Part shown: positions 35,485-48,658 of the stretch, in pieces | Layout of the letters: the number at the start of each line of letters is the position of its first letter | Position numbering within the stretch: position 1 is the first letter of the stretch | Source of the DNA: Gymnothorax reevesii | Taxonomy: Eukaryota > Chordata > Actinopteri > Anguilliformes > Muraenidae | Length of the DNA stretch: 64,000 nucleotides | NCBI GenBank assembly: GCA_029721435.1 | Contig: CM056584.1 | Span: forward strand, 9,630,395 to 9,694,394 | Reading direction: 5' to 3' | Notes under the pieces: generated by a model | The model's database searches: none | What the model was told of the DNA's origin: nothing | Seen by the model: the letters and a program-made list of their open reading frames with translations, nothing else | Made by a program: the position numbers and the translations under genes

Positions 35485-37920
35485 GTTTCCTCTATGATGG
35501 GAGTATGGGATCAGATGGCATTTCAGCTTAACCCTGCTTGTGTAAAATAGAAATTGAGTGACGTTAATGTTTGAATGCTAATGCTAACATGCTAATGCTA
35601 GCGATCTAATGTGAGTGCTAATATCTGGTCATATTCATACTGTAATTGTCCTCTATGATGTTAGTATGAGATCAGATGGCATTTCTGCTTCACCCTTCTT
35701 GTATTATCAGCAAATTGGGTAATGTTAATGTTTCAATGCTAATGCTAACATGCTGATGCTAACATGCTAATGCTAGCAATCTAATGTGAGTGCTAATACC
35801 TGGTCATTTTCATACTGTACATGTCTTCTATGTTGGGAGTATGGGATCAGATGGCATTTCAGCTTAACCCTGCTTGTGTAAAATGGAAATTGAGTGACGT
35901 TGTTTGAATGCTAATGCTAACATGCTAATGCTAGCGATCTAATGTGAGTGCTAATGCCTGGTCATTTTCATACTGTACATGTCCTCTATGATGGGAGTAT
36001 GAGATCAGATGGCTTTTCAGCTTAACCCTGCTTGTGTAAAATGGAAATTGAGTGACGTTAATGTTTGAATGCTAATGCTAACATGCTAATGCTAGCGATC
36101 TAATGTGAGTTCTAATATCTGGTCATTTTCATACCATACGTGTCCTTTATGATGTTAATAGGAGATCAGATGGCATTTCAGCTTAACCCTGCTTGTGTAC
36201 AATGGAAATTTAGTGACGTTAATGTTTGAATGCTAATGTAACATGCTAATGCTAGCAATCTAATGTGAGTGCTAATATCTGGTCATTTTCATACTACACG
36301 TATCCTCTATAATGTTCATAGGAGATCAGATGGCATTTCAGCTTAACCCTTCTTGTTTAAAATGGAAATTGAGTTATGTTAATGTTTAAATGCTAATGCT
36401 AACATGCTAATGCTAGCGCTCTAATGTGAATGCTAATATGTGGTCATTTTTATACTGTACGTGTCCTCTATGATGTTAATAGGAGATCAGATGGCATTTC
36501 AGCTTAACCCTGCTTGTGTAAAATGGAAATTTAGTGACGTTAATGTTTGAATGCTAATGCTAACATGCTAATGCTAGCGATCTAATGTGAGTGCTAATAT
36601 CTGGTCATTTTCATACTATACGTGTCCTTTATGATGTTAATAGGAGATCAGATGGCATTTCAGCTTAACCCTTGTGTAAAATGGAAATTGAGTGATGTTA
36701 ATGTTTAAATGCTAATGCTAACATGCTAATGCTAGCGCTCTAATGTGAGTGCTAATATCTGGTCATTTTCATACTGTACATGTCCTCTATGATGGGAGTA
36801 TGAGATCAGATGGCTTTTCAGCTTAACCCTGCTTGTGTAAAATGGAAATTGAGTGACGTTAATGTTTGAATGCTAATGCTAACATGCTAATGCTAGCGAT
36901 CTAATGTGAGTTCTAATATCTGGTCATTTTCATACCATACGTGTCCTTTATGATGTTAATAGGAGATCAGATGGCATTTCAGCTTAACCCTGCTTGTGTA
37001 CAATGGAAATTTAGTGACGTTAATGTTTGAATGCTAATGCTAACATGCTAATGCTAGCGATCTAATGTGAGTGCTAATATCTGGTCATTTTCATTCTACA
37101 CGTGTCCTCTATGATGTTCATAGGAGATCAGATGGCATTTCAGCTTAACCCTTCTTGTTTAAAATGGAAATTGAGTGTCGTTAATGTTTAAATGCTAATG
37201 CTAACATGCTAATGCTAGCGCTCTAATGTGAATGCTAATATGTGGTCATTTTTATACTGTACGTGTCCTCTATGATGTTAATAGGAGATCAGATGGCATT
37301 TCAGCTTAACCCTTCTTGTGTAAAATGGAAATTGAGTGACATTAATGTTTTAATACTAATGCTAACATGCTAATAATAGCGATCTCAAGTGAGTGCTAAT
37401 ATCTGTTCATTTTCATACTGTACGTGTCCTCTATGATGGGAGTATTGGATCAGATGGCATTTCAGCTTAACCCTGCTTGTGTAAAATAAAAATTGAGTGA
37501 TGTTAATGTTTGAATGCTAATGCTAACATGCTGATGCTAGCGATCTAATGTGAGTGCTAATATCTGGTCATTTTCATACTGTAAGTGTCCTCTATGATGT
37601 TAGTATGAGATCAGACGGCATTTCTCCTTCACCCTTCTTGTATTATAAGCAAATTGAGTAATGTTAATGTTTCAATGCTAATGCTAACATGCTGATGCTA
37701 ACATGCTAATGCTAGCAATCTAATGTGAGTGCTAATACCTGGTCATTTTCATACTGTACATGTCTTCTATGATGGGAGTATGGGATCAGATGGCATTTCA
37801 GCTTAACCCTGCTTGTGTAAAATGGAAATTGAGTGACGTTAATATTTGAATGCTAATGCTAACATGCTAATGCTAGCGATCTAATGTGAGTGCTAATATC
37901 TGGTCATTTTCATGCTGTAC
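35485..37920. repeat. Cassette R3 (15 units, 2,436 bp)
   Basis: Full-length R. It has GACGTTGTTTG at about 35896, AATGTAACATG near 36235, AACCCTTGTG near 36668, GAGTGTCG in the ATTCTACACG unit, and AATAATAGCGATCTCAAG near 37372. Private change TATTATCAGCAAATTGG near 35702. Confidence 0.9.
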
Positions 37921-39236
37921 GTGTCCTCTATGATGTTAATAGGAGATCAGATGGCATTTCAGCTTAACCCTTCTTGTATAATAAAAAAATTGAGTAATGT
38001 TAATGTTTAAATGCTAATGCTAACATGCTAATGCTAGCGATCTAATGTGAGTTCTAATATCTGGTCATTTTCATACTGTACGTGTCCTCTATGATGGGAG
38101 TATGGGATCAGATGGCATTTCAGCTTAACCCTGCTTGTGTAAAATGGAAATTGAGTGACATTAATGTTTTAATACTAATGCTAGCATGCTAATGCAAGCG
38201 ATCTAATGTGGGTGCTAATATCTGGTCATTTTCATACTGTACGTGTCCTCTATGATGGGAGTATGGGATCAGATGGCATTTCAGCTTAACCCTGCTTGTG
38301 TAAAATGGAAATTGAGTGACGTTAATGTTTGAATACTAATGCTAACATGCTAATGCTAGCAATCTAATGTGAGTGCTAATATCTGGTCATTTTCATACTG
38401 TACGTGTCCTCTATGATGGGAGTATGGGATCAGATGGCATTTCAGCTTAACCCTGCTTGTGTAAAATAGAAATTAAGTGATGTTAATGTTTGAATGCTAA
38501 TGCTAACATGCTAATGCTAGCGATCTAATGTGAGTTCTAATATCTGGTCATTTTCATAGTGTAAGTGTCCTTTATGATGTTAGTATGAGATCAGATGGCA
38601 TTTCTCCCTCACCCTTCTTGTATTATGAGCAAATTGAGTAATGTTAATGTTTCAATGCTAATGCTAACATGCTGATGCTAACATGCTAATGCTAGCGATC
38701 TAATGTGAGTGCTAATAGTTGGTCATTTTCATACTGTACGTGTCCTCTATGATGTTAATTCGAGATCAGATGGCATTTCAGCTTAACCCTTCTTGTATAA
38801 TAAAAAAATTGAGTAATGTTAATGTTTAAATGCTAATGCTAACATGCTAATGCTAGCGATCTAATGTGAGTTCTAATATCTGGTCATTTTCATACTATAC
38901 GTGTCCTCTATGATGTTAATAGGAGATCAGATGGCATTTCAGCTTAACCCTTCTTGTGTAAAATGAAAATTGAGTGAAATTAATGTTTTAATACAAATGC
39001 TTACATGCTAATGCTAGCGATCTAATGTTAGTGCTAATATCTGGTCATTTTCATACTGTAAGTGTTCTCTATGATGTTAGTATGAGATCAGATGGCATTT
39101 CTCCTTCACCCTTCTTGTATTATAAGCAAATTGAGTAATGTTAATGTTTCAATGCTAATGCTAACATGCTGATGCTAACATGCTAATGCTAGCAATCTAA
39201 TGTGAGTGCTAATACCTGGTCATTTTCATACTGTAC
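37921..39236. repeat. Cassette S7 (8 units, 1,316 bp)
   Basis: Lacks the final GACGATAATG unit of S1-S3. It carries ATGCAAGCGATC, TTAATTCGAG and ATACAAATGCTTACATG. Private CATAGTGTAAG near 38556. Confidence 0.87.
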
Positions 39237-41021
39237 ATGTCTTCTATGATGGGAGTATGAGATCAGATGGCTTTTCAGCTTAACCCTGCTTGTGTAAAAT
39301 GGAAATTGAGTGACGTTAATGTTTGAATGCTAATGCTAACATGCTAATGCTAGTGATCTAATGTGAGTGCTAATACCTGGTCATTTTCATACTGTACATG
39401 TCCTCTATGATGGGAGTATGAGATCAGATGGCTTTTCAGCTTAACCCTGCTTGTGTAAAATGGAAATTGAGTGACGTTAATGTTTGAATGCTAATGCTAA
39501 CATGCTAATGCTAGCGATCTAATGTGAGTGCTAATATCTGGTCATTTTCATACCATACGTGTCCTTTATGATGTTAATAGGAGATCAGATGGCATTTCAG
39601 CTTAACCCTGCTTGTGTACAATGGAAATTTAGTGACGTTAATGTTTGAATGCTAATGCTAACATGCTAATGCTAGCGGTCTAATGTGAGTGCTAATATCT
39701 GGTCATTTTCATTCTACACGTGTCCTCTATGATGTTCATAGGAGATCAGATGGCATTTCAGCTTAACCCTTCTTGTTTAAAATGGAAATTGAGTTATGTT
39801 AATGTTTAAATGCTAATGCTAACATGCTAATGCTAGTGCTCTAATGTGAATGCTAATATGTGGTCATTTTTATACTGTACGTGTCCTCTATGATGTTAAT
39901 AGGAGATCAGATGGCATTTCAGCTTAACCCTGCTTGTGTAAAATGGAAATTTAGTGACGTTAATGTTTGAATGCTAATGCTAACATGCTAATGCTAGCAA
40001 TCTAATGTGAGTGCTAATATCAGGTCATTTTCATACTGTAAGTGTCCTCTATGATGTTAGTATGAGATCAGATGGCATTTCTCCTTCACCCTTCTTGTAT
40101 TATAAGCAAATTGAGTAATGTTAATGTTTCAATGCTAATGCTAACATGCTGATGCTAACATGCTAATGCTAGCAATCTAATGTGAGTGCTAATACCTGGT
40201 CATTTTCATACTGTACATGTCTTCTATGATGGGAGTATGGGATCAGATGGCATTTCAGCTTAACCCTGCTTGTGTAAAATGGAAATTGAGTGACGTTAAT
40301 ATTTGAATGCTAATGCTAACATGCTAATGCTAGCGATCTAATGTGAGTGCTAATACCTGGTCATTTTCATACTGTACATGTCCTCTATGATGGGAGTATG
40401 AGATCAGATGGCTTTTCAGCTTAACCCTGCTTGTGTAAAATGGAAATTTAATGACGTTCATGTTTGAATGCTAATGCTAACATGCTAATGCTAGCGATCT
40501 AATGTGAGTGCTATTATCTGGTCATTTTCATACTATACGTGTCCTCTATGATGTTAATAGGAGATCAGATGGCATTTCAGCTTAACCCTTCTTGTGTAAA
40601 ATGGAAATTGAGTGATGTTAATGTTTAAATGCTAATGCTAACATGCTGATGCTAGCGCTCTAATGTGAGTGCTAATATCTGGTCATTTTCATACTGTACG
40701 TGTCCTCTATGATGGGAATATGGGATCAGATGGCATTTCAGCATAACCCTGTTTGTGTAAAATGGAAATTGAGAGACGTTAATGTTTAAATGCTAAAGCT
40801 AACATGCTAATGCTAGCGATCTAATGTGAGTGCTAATATCTGGTCATTTTCATACTGTACGTGTCCTCTATGATGTTAATAGGAGATCAGATGGCATTTC
40901 AGCTTAACCCTTCTTGTATAATAAAAAAATTGAGTAATGTTAATGTTTAAATGCTAATGCTAACATGCTAATGCTAGCGATCTAATGTGAGTTCTAATAT
41001 CTGGTCATTTTCATACTGTAC
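39237..41021. repeat. Cassette T6 (11 units, 1,785 bp)
   Basis: Full T. It carries GCTAGTGCTC and GCTAGCAATC in the unit before ATCAGGTCATT, shared with T7. The last A-rich unit ends ACTGTACG, where T7 has ACTATACG. Confidence 0.88.
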
Positions 41022-41343
41022 GTGTCCTCTATGATGTTAATAGGAGATCAGATGGCATTTCAGCTTAACCCTTCTTTTGTAAAATGGAAATTGAGTGACA
41101 TTAATGTTTTAATACTAATGCTAGCATGCTAATGCTAGCGATCTAATGTGGGTGCTAATATCTGGTCATTTTCATACTGTACGTGTCCTCTATGATGGGA
41201 GTATGGGATCAGATGGCATTTCAGCTTAACCCTGCTTGTGTAAAATGGAAATTGAGTGACGTTAATGTTTGAATACTAATGCTAACATGCTAATGCTAGC
41301 AATCTAATGTGAGTGCTAATACCTGGTCATTTTCATACTGTAC
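41022..41343. repeat. P5, two-unit P fragment
   Basis: Only the CTTCTTTTGT and AATACTAATG units of P are present. The second continues as TACCTGG, typical of the R end, so twelve P units, all of Q and most of R are skipped. This is the seam of the 3,584-bp duplication. Confidence 0.88.
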
Positions 41344-41504
41344 ATGTCTTCTATGATGGGAGTATGGGATCAGATGGCATTTCAGCTTAACCCTGCTTGT
41401 GTAAAATGGAAATTGAGTGACGTTAATATTTGAATGCTAATGCTAACATGCTAATGCTAGCGATCTAATGTGAGTGCTAATATCTGGTCATTTTCATGCT
41501 GTAC
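41344..41504. repeat. Single R-end unit (GTTAATATTT)
   Basis: Last unit of cassette R, ending CATGCTGTAC, between the P5 fragment and S8. Confidence 0.85.
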
Positions 41505-42820
41505 GTGTCCTCTATGATGTTAATAGGAGATCAGATGGCATTTCAGCTTAACCCTTCTTGTATAATAAAAAAATTGAGTAATGTTAATGTTTAAATGCTA
41601 ATGCTAACATGCTAATGCTAGCGATCTAATGTGAGTTCTAATATCTGGTCATTTTCATACTGTACGTGTCCTCTATGATGGGAGTATGGGATCAGATGGC
41701 ATTTCAGCTTAACCCTGCTTGTGTAAAATGGAAATTGAGTGACATTAATGTTTTAATACTAATGCTAGCATGCTAATGCAAGCGATCTAATGTGGGTGCT
41801 AATATCTGGTCATTTTCATACTGTACGTGTCCTCTATGATGGGAGTATGGGATCAGATGGCATTTCAGCTTAACCCTGCTTGTGTAAAATGGAAATTGAG
41901 TGACGTTAATGTTTGAATACTAATGCTAACATGCTAATGCTAGCAATCTAATGTGAGTGCTAATATCTGGTCATTTTCATACTGTACGTGTCCTCTATGA
42001 TGGGAGTATGGGATCAGATGGCATTTCAGCTTAACCCTGCTTGTGTAAAATAGAAATTAAGTGATGTTAATGTTTGAATGCTAATGCTAACATGCTAATG
42101 CTAGCGATCTAATGTGAGTTCTAATATCTGGTCATTTTCATACTGTAAGTGTCCTTTATGATGTTAGTATGAGATCAGATGGCATTTCTCCCTCACCCTT
42201 CTTGTATTATGAGCAAATTGAGTAATGTTAATGTTTCAATGCTAATGCTAACATGCTGATGCTAACATGCTAATGCTAGCGATCTAATGTGAGTGCTAAT
42301 AGTTGGTCATTTTCATACTGTACGTGTCCTCTATGATGTTAATTCGAGATCAGATGGCATTTCAGCTTAACCCTTCTTGTATAATAAAAAAATTGAGTAA
42401 TGTTAATGTTTAAATGCTAATGCTAACATGCTAATGCTAGCGATCTAATGTGAGTTCTAATATCTGGTCATTTTCATACTATACGTGTCCTCTATGATGT
42501 TAATAGGAGATCAGATGGCATTTCAGCTTAACCCTTCTTGTGTAAAATGAAAATTGAGTGAAATTAATGTTTTAATACAAATGCTTACATGCTAATGCTA
42601 GCGATCTAATGTTAGTGCTAATATCTGGTCATTTTCATACTGTAAGTGTTCTCTATGATGTTAGTATGAGATCAGATGGCATTTCTCCTTCACCCTTCTT
42701 GTATTATAAGCAAATTGAGTAATGTTAATGTTTCAATGCTAATGCTAACATGCTGATGCTAACATGCTAATGCTAGCAATCTAATGTGAGTGCTAATACC
42801 TGGTCATTTTCATACTGTAC
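41505..42820. repeat. Cassette S8 (8 units, 1,316 bp)
   Basis: Partner of S7 at +3,584, the same length, with the usual CATACTGTAAG where S7 has CATAGTGTAAG. Confidence 0.88.
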
Positions 42821-44605
42821 ATGTCTTCTATGATGGGAGTATGAGATCAGATGGCTTTTCAGCTTAACCCTGCTTGTGTAAAATGGAAATTGAGTGACGT
42901 TAATGTTTGAATGCTAATGCTAACATGCTAATGCTAGTGATCTAATGTGAGTGCTAATACCTGGTCATTTTCATACTGTACATGTCCTCTATGATGGGAG
43001 TATGAGATCAGATGGCTTTTCAGCTTAACCCTGCTTGTGTAAAATGGAAATTGAGTGACGTTAATGTTTGAATGCTAATGCTAACATGCTAATGCTAGCG
43101 ATCTAATGTGAGTGCTAATATCTGGTCATTTTCATACCATACGTGTCCTTTATGATGTTAATAGGAGATCAGATGGCATTTCAGCTTAACCCTGCTTGTG
43201 TACAATGGAAATTTAGTGACGTTAATGTTTGAATGCTAATGCTAACATGCTAATGCTAGCGGTCTAATGTGAGTGCTAATATCTGGTCATTTTCATTCTA
43301 CACGTGTCCTCTATGATGTTCATAGGAGATCAGATGGCATTTCAGCTTAACCCTTCTTGTTTAAAATGGAAATTGAGTTATGTTAATGTTTAAATGCTAA
43401 TGCTAACATGCTAATGCTAGTGCTCTAATGTGAATGCTAATATGTGGTCATTTTTATACTGTACGTGTCCTCTATGATGTTAATAGGAGATCAGATGGCA
43501 TTTCAGCTTAACCCTGCTTGTGTAAAATGGAAATTTAGTGACGTTAATGTTTGAATGCTAATGCTAACATGCTAATGCTAGCAATCTAATGTGAGTGCTA
43601 ATATCAGGTCATTTTCATACTGTAAGTGTCCTCTATGATGTTAGTATGAGATCAGATGGCATTTCTCCTTCACCCTTCTTGTATTATAAGCAAATTGAGT
43701 AATGTTAATGTTTCAATGCTAATGCTAACATGCTGATGCTAACATGCTAATGCTAGCAATCTAATGTGAGTGCTAATACCTGGTCATTTTCATACTGTAC
43801 ATGTCTTCTATGATGGGAGTATGGGATCAGATGGCATTTCAGCTTAACCCTGCTTGTGTAAAATGGAAATTGAGTGACGTTAATATTTGAATGCTAATGC
43901 TAACATGCTAATGCTAGCGATCTAATGTGAGTGCTAATACCTGGTCATTTTCATACTGTACATGTCCTCTATGATGGGAGTATGAGATCAGATGGCTTTT
44001 CAGCTTAACCCTGCTTGTGTAAAATGGAAATTTAATGACGTTCATGTTTGAATGCTAATGCTAACATGCTAATGCTAGCGATCTAATGTGAGTGCTATTA
44101 TCTGGTCATTTTCATACTATACGTGTCCTCTATGATGTTAATAGGAGATCAGATGGCATTTCAGCTTAACCCTTCTTGTGTAAAATGGAAATTGAGTGAT
44201 GTTAATGTTTAAATGCTAATGCTAACATGCTGATGCTAGCGCTCTAATGTGAGTGCTAATATCTGGTCATTTTCATACTGTACGTGTCCTCTATGATGGG
44301 AATATGGGATCAGATGGCATTTCAGCATAACCCTGTTTGTGTAAAATGGAAATTGAGAGACGTTAATGTTTAAATGCTAAAGCTAACATGCTAATGCTAG
44401 CGATCTAATGTGAGTGCTAATATCTGGTCATTTTCATACTGTACGTGTCCTCTATGATGTTAATAGGAGATCAGATGGCATTTCAGCTTAACCCTTCTTG
44501 TATAATAAAAAAATTGAGTAATGTTAATGTTTAAATGCTAATGCTAACATGCTAATGCTAGCGATCTAATGTGAGTTCTAATATCTGGTCATTTTCATAC
44601 TATAC
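42821..44605. repeat. Cassette T7 (11 units, 1,785 bp)
   Basis: Partner of T6 at +3,584 and the same length as T3 and T5. It leads into a complete P. Confidence 0.88.
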
Positions 44606-47600
44606 GTGTCCTCTATGATGTTAATAGGAGATCAGATGGCATTTCAGCTTAACCCTTCTTTTGTAAAATGGAAATTGAGTGACATTAATGTTTTAATACT
44701 AATGCTAGCATGCTAATGCTAGCGATCTAATGTGGGTGCTAATATCTGGTCATTTTCATACTGTACGTGTCCTCTATGATGGGAGTATGGGATCAGATGG
44801 CATTTCAGCTTAACCCTGCTTGTGTAAAATGGAAATTGAGTGACGTTAATGTTTGAATACTAATGCTAACATGCTAATGCTAGCAATCTAATGTGAGTGC
44901 TAATATCTGGTCATTTTCATACTGTACGTATCCTCTATGATGGGAGTATGGGATCAGATGGCATTTCAGCTTAACCCTGCTTGTGTAAAATAGAAATTGA
45001 GTGACGTTAATGTTTGAATGCTAATGCTAACATGCTAATGCTAGCGATCTAATGTGAGTGCTAATATCTGTTCATTTTCATACTGTAAGTGTCCTCTATG
45101 ATGTTAGTATGATATCAGATGGCATTTCTCCTTCACTCTTCTTGTATTATAAGCAAATTGGGTAATGTTAATGTTTCAATGCTAATGCTAACATGCTGAT
45201 GCTAACATACTAATGCTAGCAATCTAATGTGAGTGCTAATAACTGGTCATTTTCATACTGTACATGTCTTCTATGATGGGAGTATGGGATCAGATGGCAT
45301 TTCAGCTTAACCCTGCTTGTGTAAAATGGAAATTGAGTGTCGTTAATGTTTGAATGCTAATGCTAACATGCTAATGCTAGCGATCTAATGTGAGTGCTAA
45401 TATCTGGTCATTTTCATACTGTAGGTGTCCTCTATGATGTTAATAGGAGATCAGATGGCATTTCAGCTTAACCCTTCTTGTATAATAAAAAAATTGAGTA
45501 ATGTTAATGTTTAAATGCTAATGCTAACATGCTAATGCTAAAGATCTAATGTCAGTTCTAATATCTGGTCATTTCCATACTCTACCTGTCCTCTATGATG
45601 TTAATAGGAGATCAGATGGCATTTCAGCTTAACCCTTCTTGTGTAAAATGGAAATTGAGTGACGTTAATGTTTGAATGCTAATGATAACATGCTAATGCT
45701 AGCGATCTAATGTGAGTGCTAAAACCTGGTCATTTTCATACTGTACATGTCTTCTATGATGGGAGTATGGGATCAGATGGCATTTCAGCTTAACCCTGCT
45801 TGTTTAAAATGGAAATTGAGTGTCGTTAATGTTTGAATGCTAATGCTAACATGCTAATGCTAGCGATCTAATGTGAGTGCTAATATCTGGTCATTTTCAT
45901 ACTGTACGTGTCCTCTATGATGTTAATAGGAGATCAGATGGCATTTCAGCTTAACCCTTCTTGTATCATAAAAAAATTGAGTAATGTTAATGTTTAAATG
46001 CTAATGCTAACATGCTAATGCTAGAGATCTAATGTCAGTTCTAATATCTGGTCATTTCCATACTCTACCTGTCCTCAATGATGTTAATAGGAGATCAGAT
46101 GGCATTTCAGCTTAACCCTTCTTGTGTAAAATGGAAATTGAGTGACATTAATGTTTTAATACTAATGCTAACATACTAATGCTAGCGATCTAATGTGAGT
46201 GCTAATATCTGGTCATTTTCATACTGTAAGTGTCCTCTATGATGTTAGTATGATATCAGATGGCATTTCTCCTTCACTCTTCTTGTATTATAAGCAAATT
46301 GGGTAATGTTAATGTTTCAATGCTAATGCTAACATGCTGATGCTAACATACTAATGCTAGCAACCTAATGTGAGTGCTAATAACTGGTCATTTTCATACT
46401 GTACATGTCTTCTATGATGGGAGTATGGGATCAGATGGCATTTCAGCTTAACCCTGCTTGTGTAAAATGGAAATTGAGTGTCGTTAATGTTTGAATGCTA
46501 ATGCTAACATGCTAATGCTAGCGATCTAATGTGAGTGCTAATATCTGGTCATTTTCATACTGTAGGTGTCCTCTATGATGTTAATAGGAGATCAGATGGC
46601 ATTTCAGCTTAACCCTTCTTGTATAATAAAAAAATTGAGTAATGTTAATGTTTAAATGCTAATGCTAACATGCTAATGCTAAAGATCTAATGTCAGTTCT
46701 AATATCTGGTCATTTCCATACTCTACCTGTCCTCTATGATGTTAATAGGAGATCAGATGGCATTTCAGCTTAACCCTTCTTGTGTAAAATGGAAATTGAG
46801 TGACGTTAATGTTTGAATGCTAATGCTAACATGCTAATGCTAGCGATCTAATGTGAGTGCTAAAACCTGGTCATTTTCATACTGTACATGTCTTCTATGA
46901 TGGGAGTATGGGATCAGATGGCATTTCAGCTTAACCCTGCTTGTTTAAAATGGAAATTGAGAGTCGTTAATGTTTGAATGCTAATGCTAACATGCTAATG
47001 CTAGCGATCTAATGTGAGTGCTAATATCTGGTCATTTTCATACTGTACGTGTCCTCTATGATGTTAATAGGAGATCAGATGGCATTTCAGCTTAACCCTT
47101 CTTGTATCATAAAAAAATTGAGTAATGTTAATGTTTAAATGCTAATGCTAACATGCTAATGCTAGAGATCTAATGTCAGTTCTAATATCTGGTCATTTCC
47201 ATACTCTACCTGTCCTCAATGATGTTAATAGGAGATCAGATGGCATTTCAGCTTAACCCTTCTTGTGTAAAATGGAAATTGAGTGACATTAATGTTTTAA
47301 TACTAATGCTAACATACTAATGCTAGCGATCTAATGTGAGTGCTAATATCTGGTCATTTTCATACGGTAAGTGTCCTCTATGATGGGAGTATGGGATCAG
47401 ATGGCATTTCAGCTGAACCCTTCTTGTGTAAAATGGAAATTGAGTGATGTTAATGTTTAAATGCTAATGCTAACATGCTAATGCTAGCGATCTAATGTGA
47501 GTGCTAATATCTGGTCATTTTCATACTGTACGTGTCCTCTATGATGTTAATAGGAGATCAGATGGCATTTCAGCTTAACCCTTCTTGTATCATAAAAAAA

Positions 47601-48014
47601 TTGAGTAATGTTAATGTATAAATGCTAATGCTAACATGCTAATGCTAGAGATCTAATGTCAGTTCTAATATCTGGTCATTTCCATACTCTACCTGTCCTC
47701 AATGATGTTAATAGGAGATCAGATGGCATTTCAGCTTAACCCTTCTTGTGTAAAATGGAAATTGAGTGACATTAATGTTTTAATACTAATGCTAACATAC
47801 TAATGCTAGCGATCTAATGTGAGTGCTAATATCTGGTCATTTTCATACGGTAAGTGTCCTCTATGATGGGAGTTTGGGATCAGATGGCATTTCAGCTGAA
47901 CCCTTCTTGTGTAAAATGGAAATTGAGTGATGTTAATGTTTAAATGCTAATGCTAACATGCTGATGCTAGCTATCTAATGTGAGTTCTAATATCTGGTCA
48001 TTTTCATACTATAC
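44606..48014. repeat. Cassette P6 (21 units, 3,409 bp, with 7-unit duplication)
   Basis: Exactly 1,141 bp longer than P7, which is one extra 7-unit block (TATCAG at 45113 and 46254). It keeps both copies of the terminal three-unit motif and then enters Q6. Private marks: AATGATAACATG (about 45682), GAGAGTCG (about 46959), GAGTTTGGG (about 47870). Confidence 0.9.
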
Positions 48015-48658
48015 GTGTCCTCTTTAATGTTAATAGGAGATCAGATGGCATTTCAGCTTAACCCTTCTTGTTTAAAATGGAAATTGAGTGATTTTAATGT
48101 TTAAATGCTAATGCTAACATGCTAAAGCTAGCGTTCTAATGTGAGTGCTAATACCTGGTCATTTTCATACTGTACGTGTCCTCTATGATGAGAATATGGG
48201 ATCAGATGGCATTTCAGCTTAACCCTGTTTGTGTAAAATGGAAATTGAGTGAAGTTAATGTTTAAATGCTAACGCTAACATGCTAATGCTAGCGATCTAA
48301 TGTGAGTGCTAATATCTGGTCATTTTCATACTGTACATGTCCTCTATGATGTTAATAGGAGATCAGATGGCATTTCAGCTTTACCCTTCTTGTATAATAA
48401 AAAAATTGAGTAATGTTAATGTTTAAATGCTAAAGCTAACATGCTTATGCTAGCGATCTAATGTGAGTTCTAATATCTGGTCATTTTCATACTGTACGTG
48501 TCCTCTATGATGTTAATCGGAGATCAGATGGCATTTCAGCTTCACCCTTCTTGTGTAAAATGGAAATTGAGTGACATTAATGTTTTAATACTAATGCTAA
48601 CATGCTAATGCTAGCGATCTAATGTGAGTGCTAATATCTGGTCATTTTCATGCTGTAC
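48015..48658. repeat. Cassette Q6 (4 units, 644 bp)
   Basis: Complete Q with all four diagnostic units. The GAAGTTAATG unit reads TTTAAATGCTAACG, where Q1 has TTTAGATG. Confidence 0.9.

Larger units (their letters stand above)
37690..41273. repeat. 3,584-bp tandem duplication, copy 1
   Basis: Twenty-two units (19x161 + 3x175) covering the R end, S7, T6 and the P5 start. Rare marks repeat at +3,584: ATGCAAGCGATC (38193/41777), TTAATTCGAG (about 38756/42340), GCTAGTGCTC (about 39833/43417), CTTCTTTTGT (41071/44655). Confidence 0.92.
41274..44857. repeat. 3,584-bp tandem duplication, copy 2
   Basis: Very similar to 37690-41273; I noticed only single-base differences near 38556/42140 and 41024/44608. 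After it the array continues as the full cassette P6. Confidence 0.9.

Noticed and set aside
41022..41504. Assembly misjoin as the only explanation for the P5 to R-end jump
   Set aside because: The join keeps the 161-bp phase and the flanking 3,584-bp copies differ at a few bases, which fits unequal crossover. A misjoin is still possible but not required.
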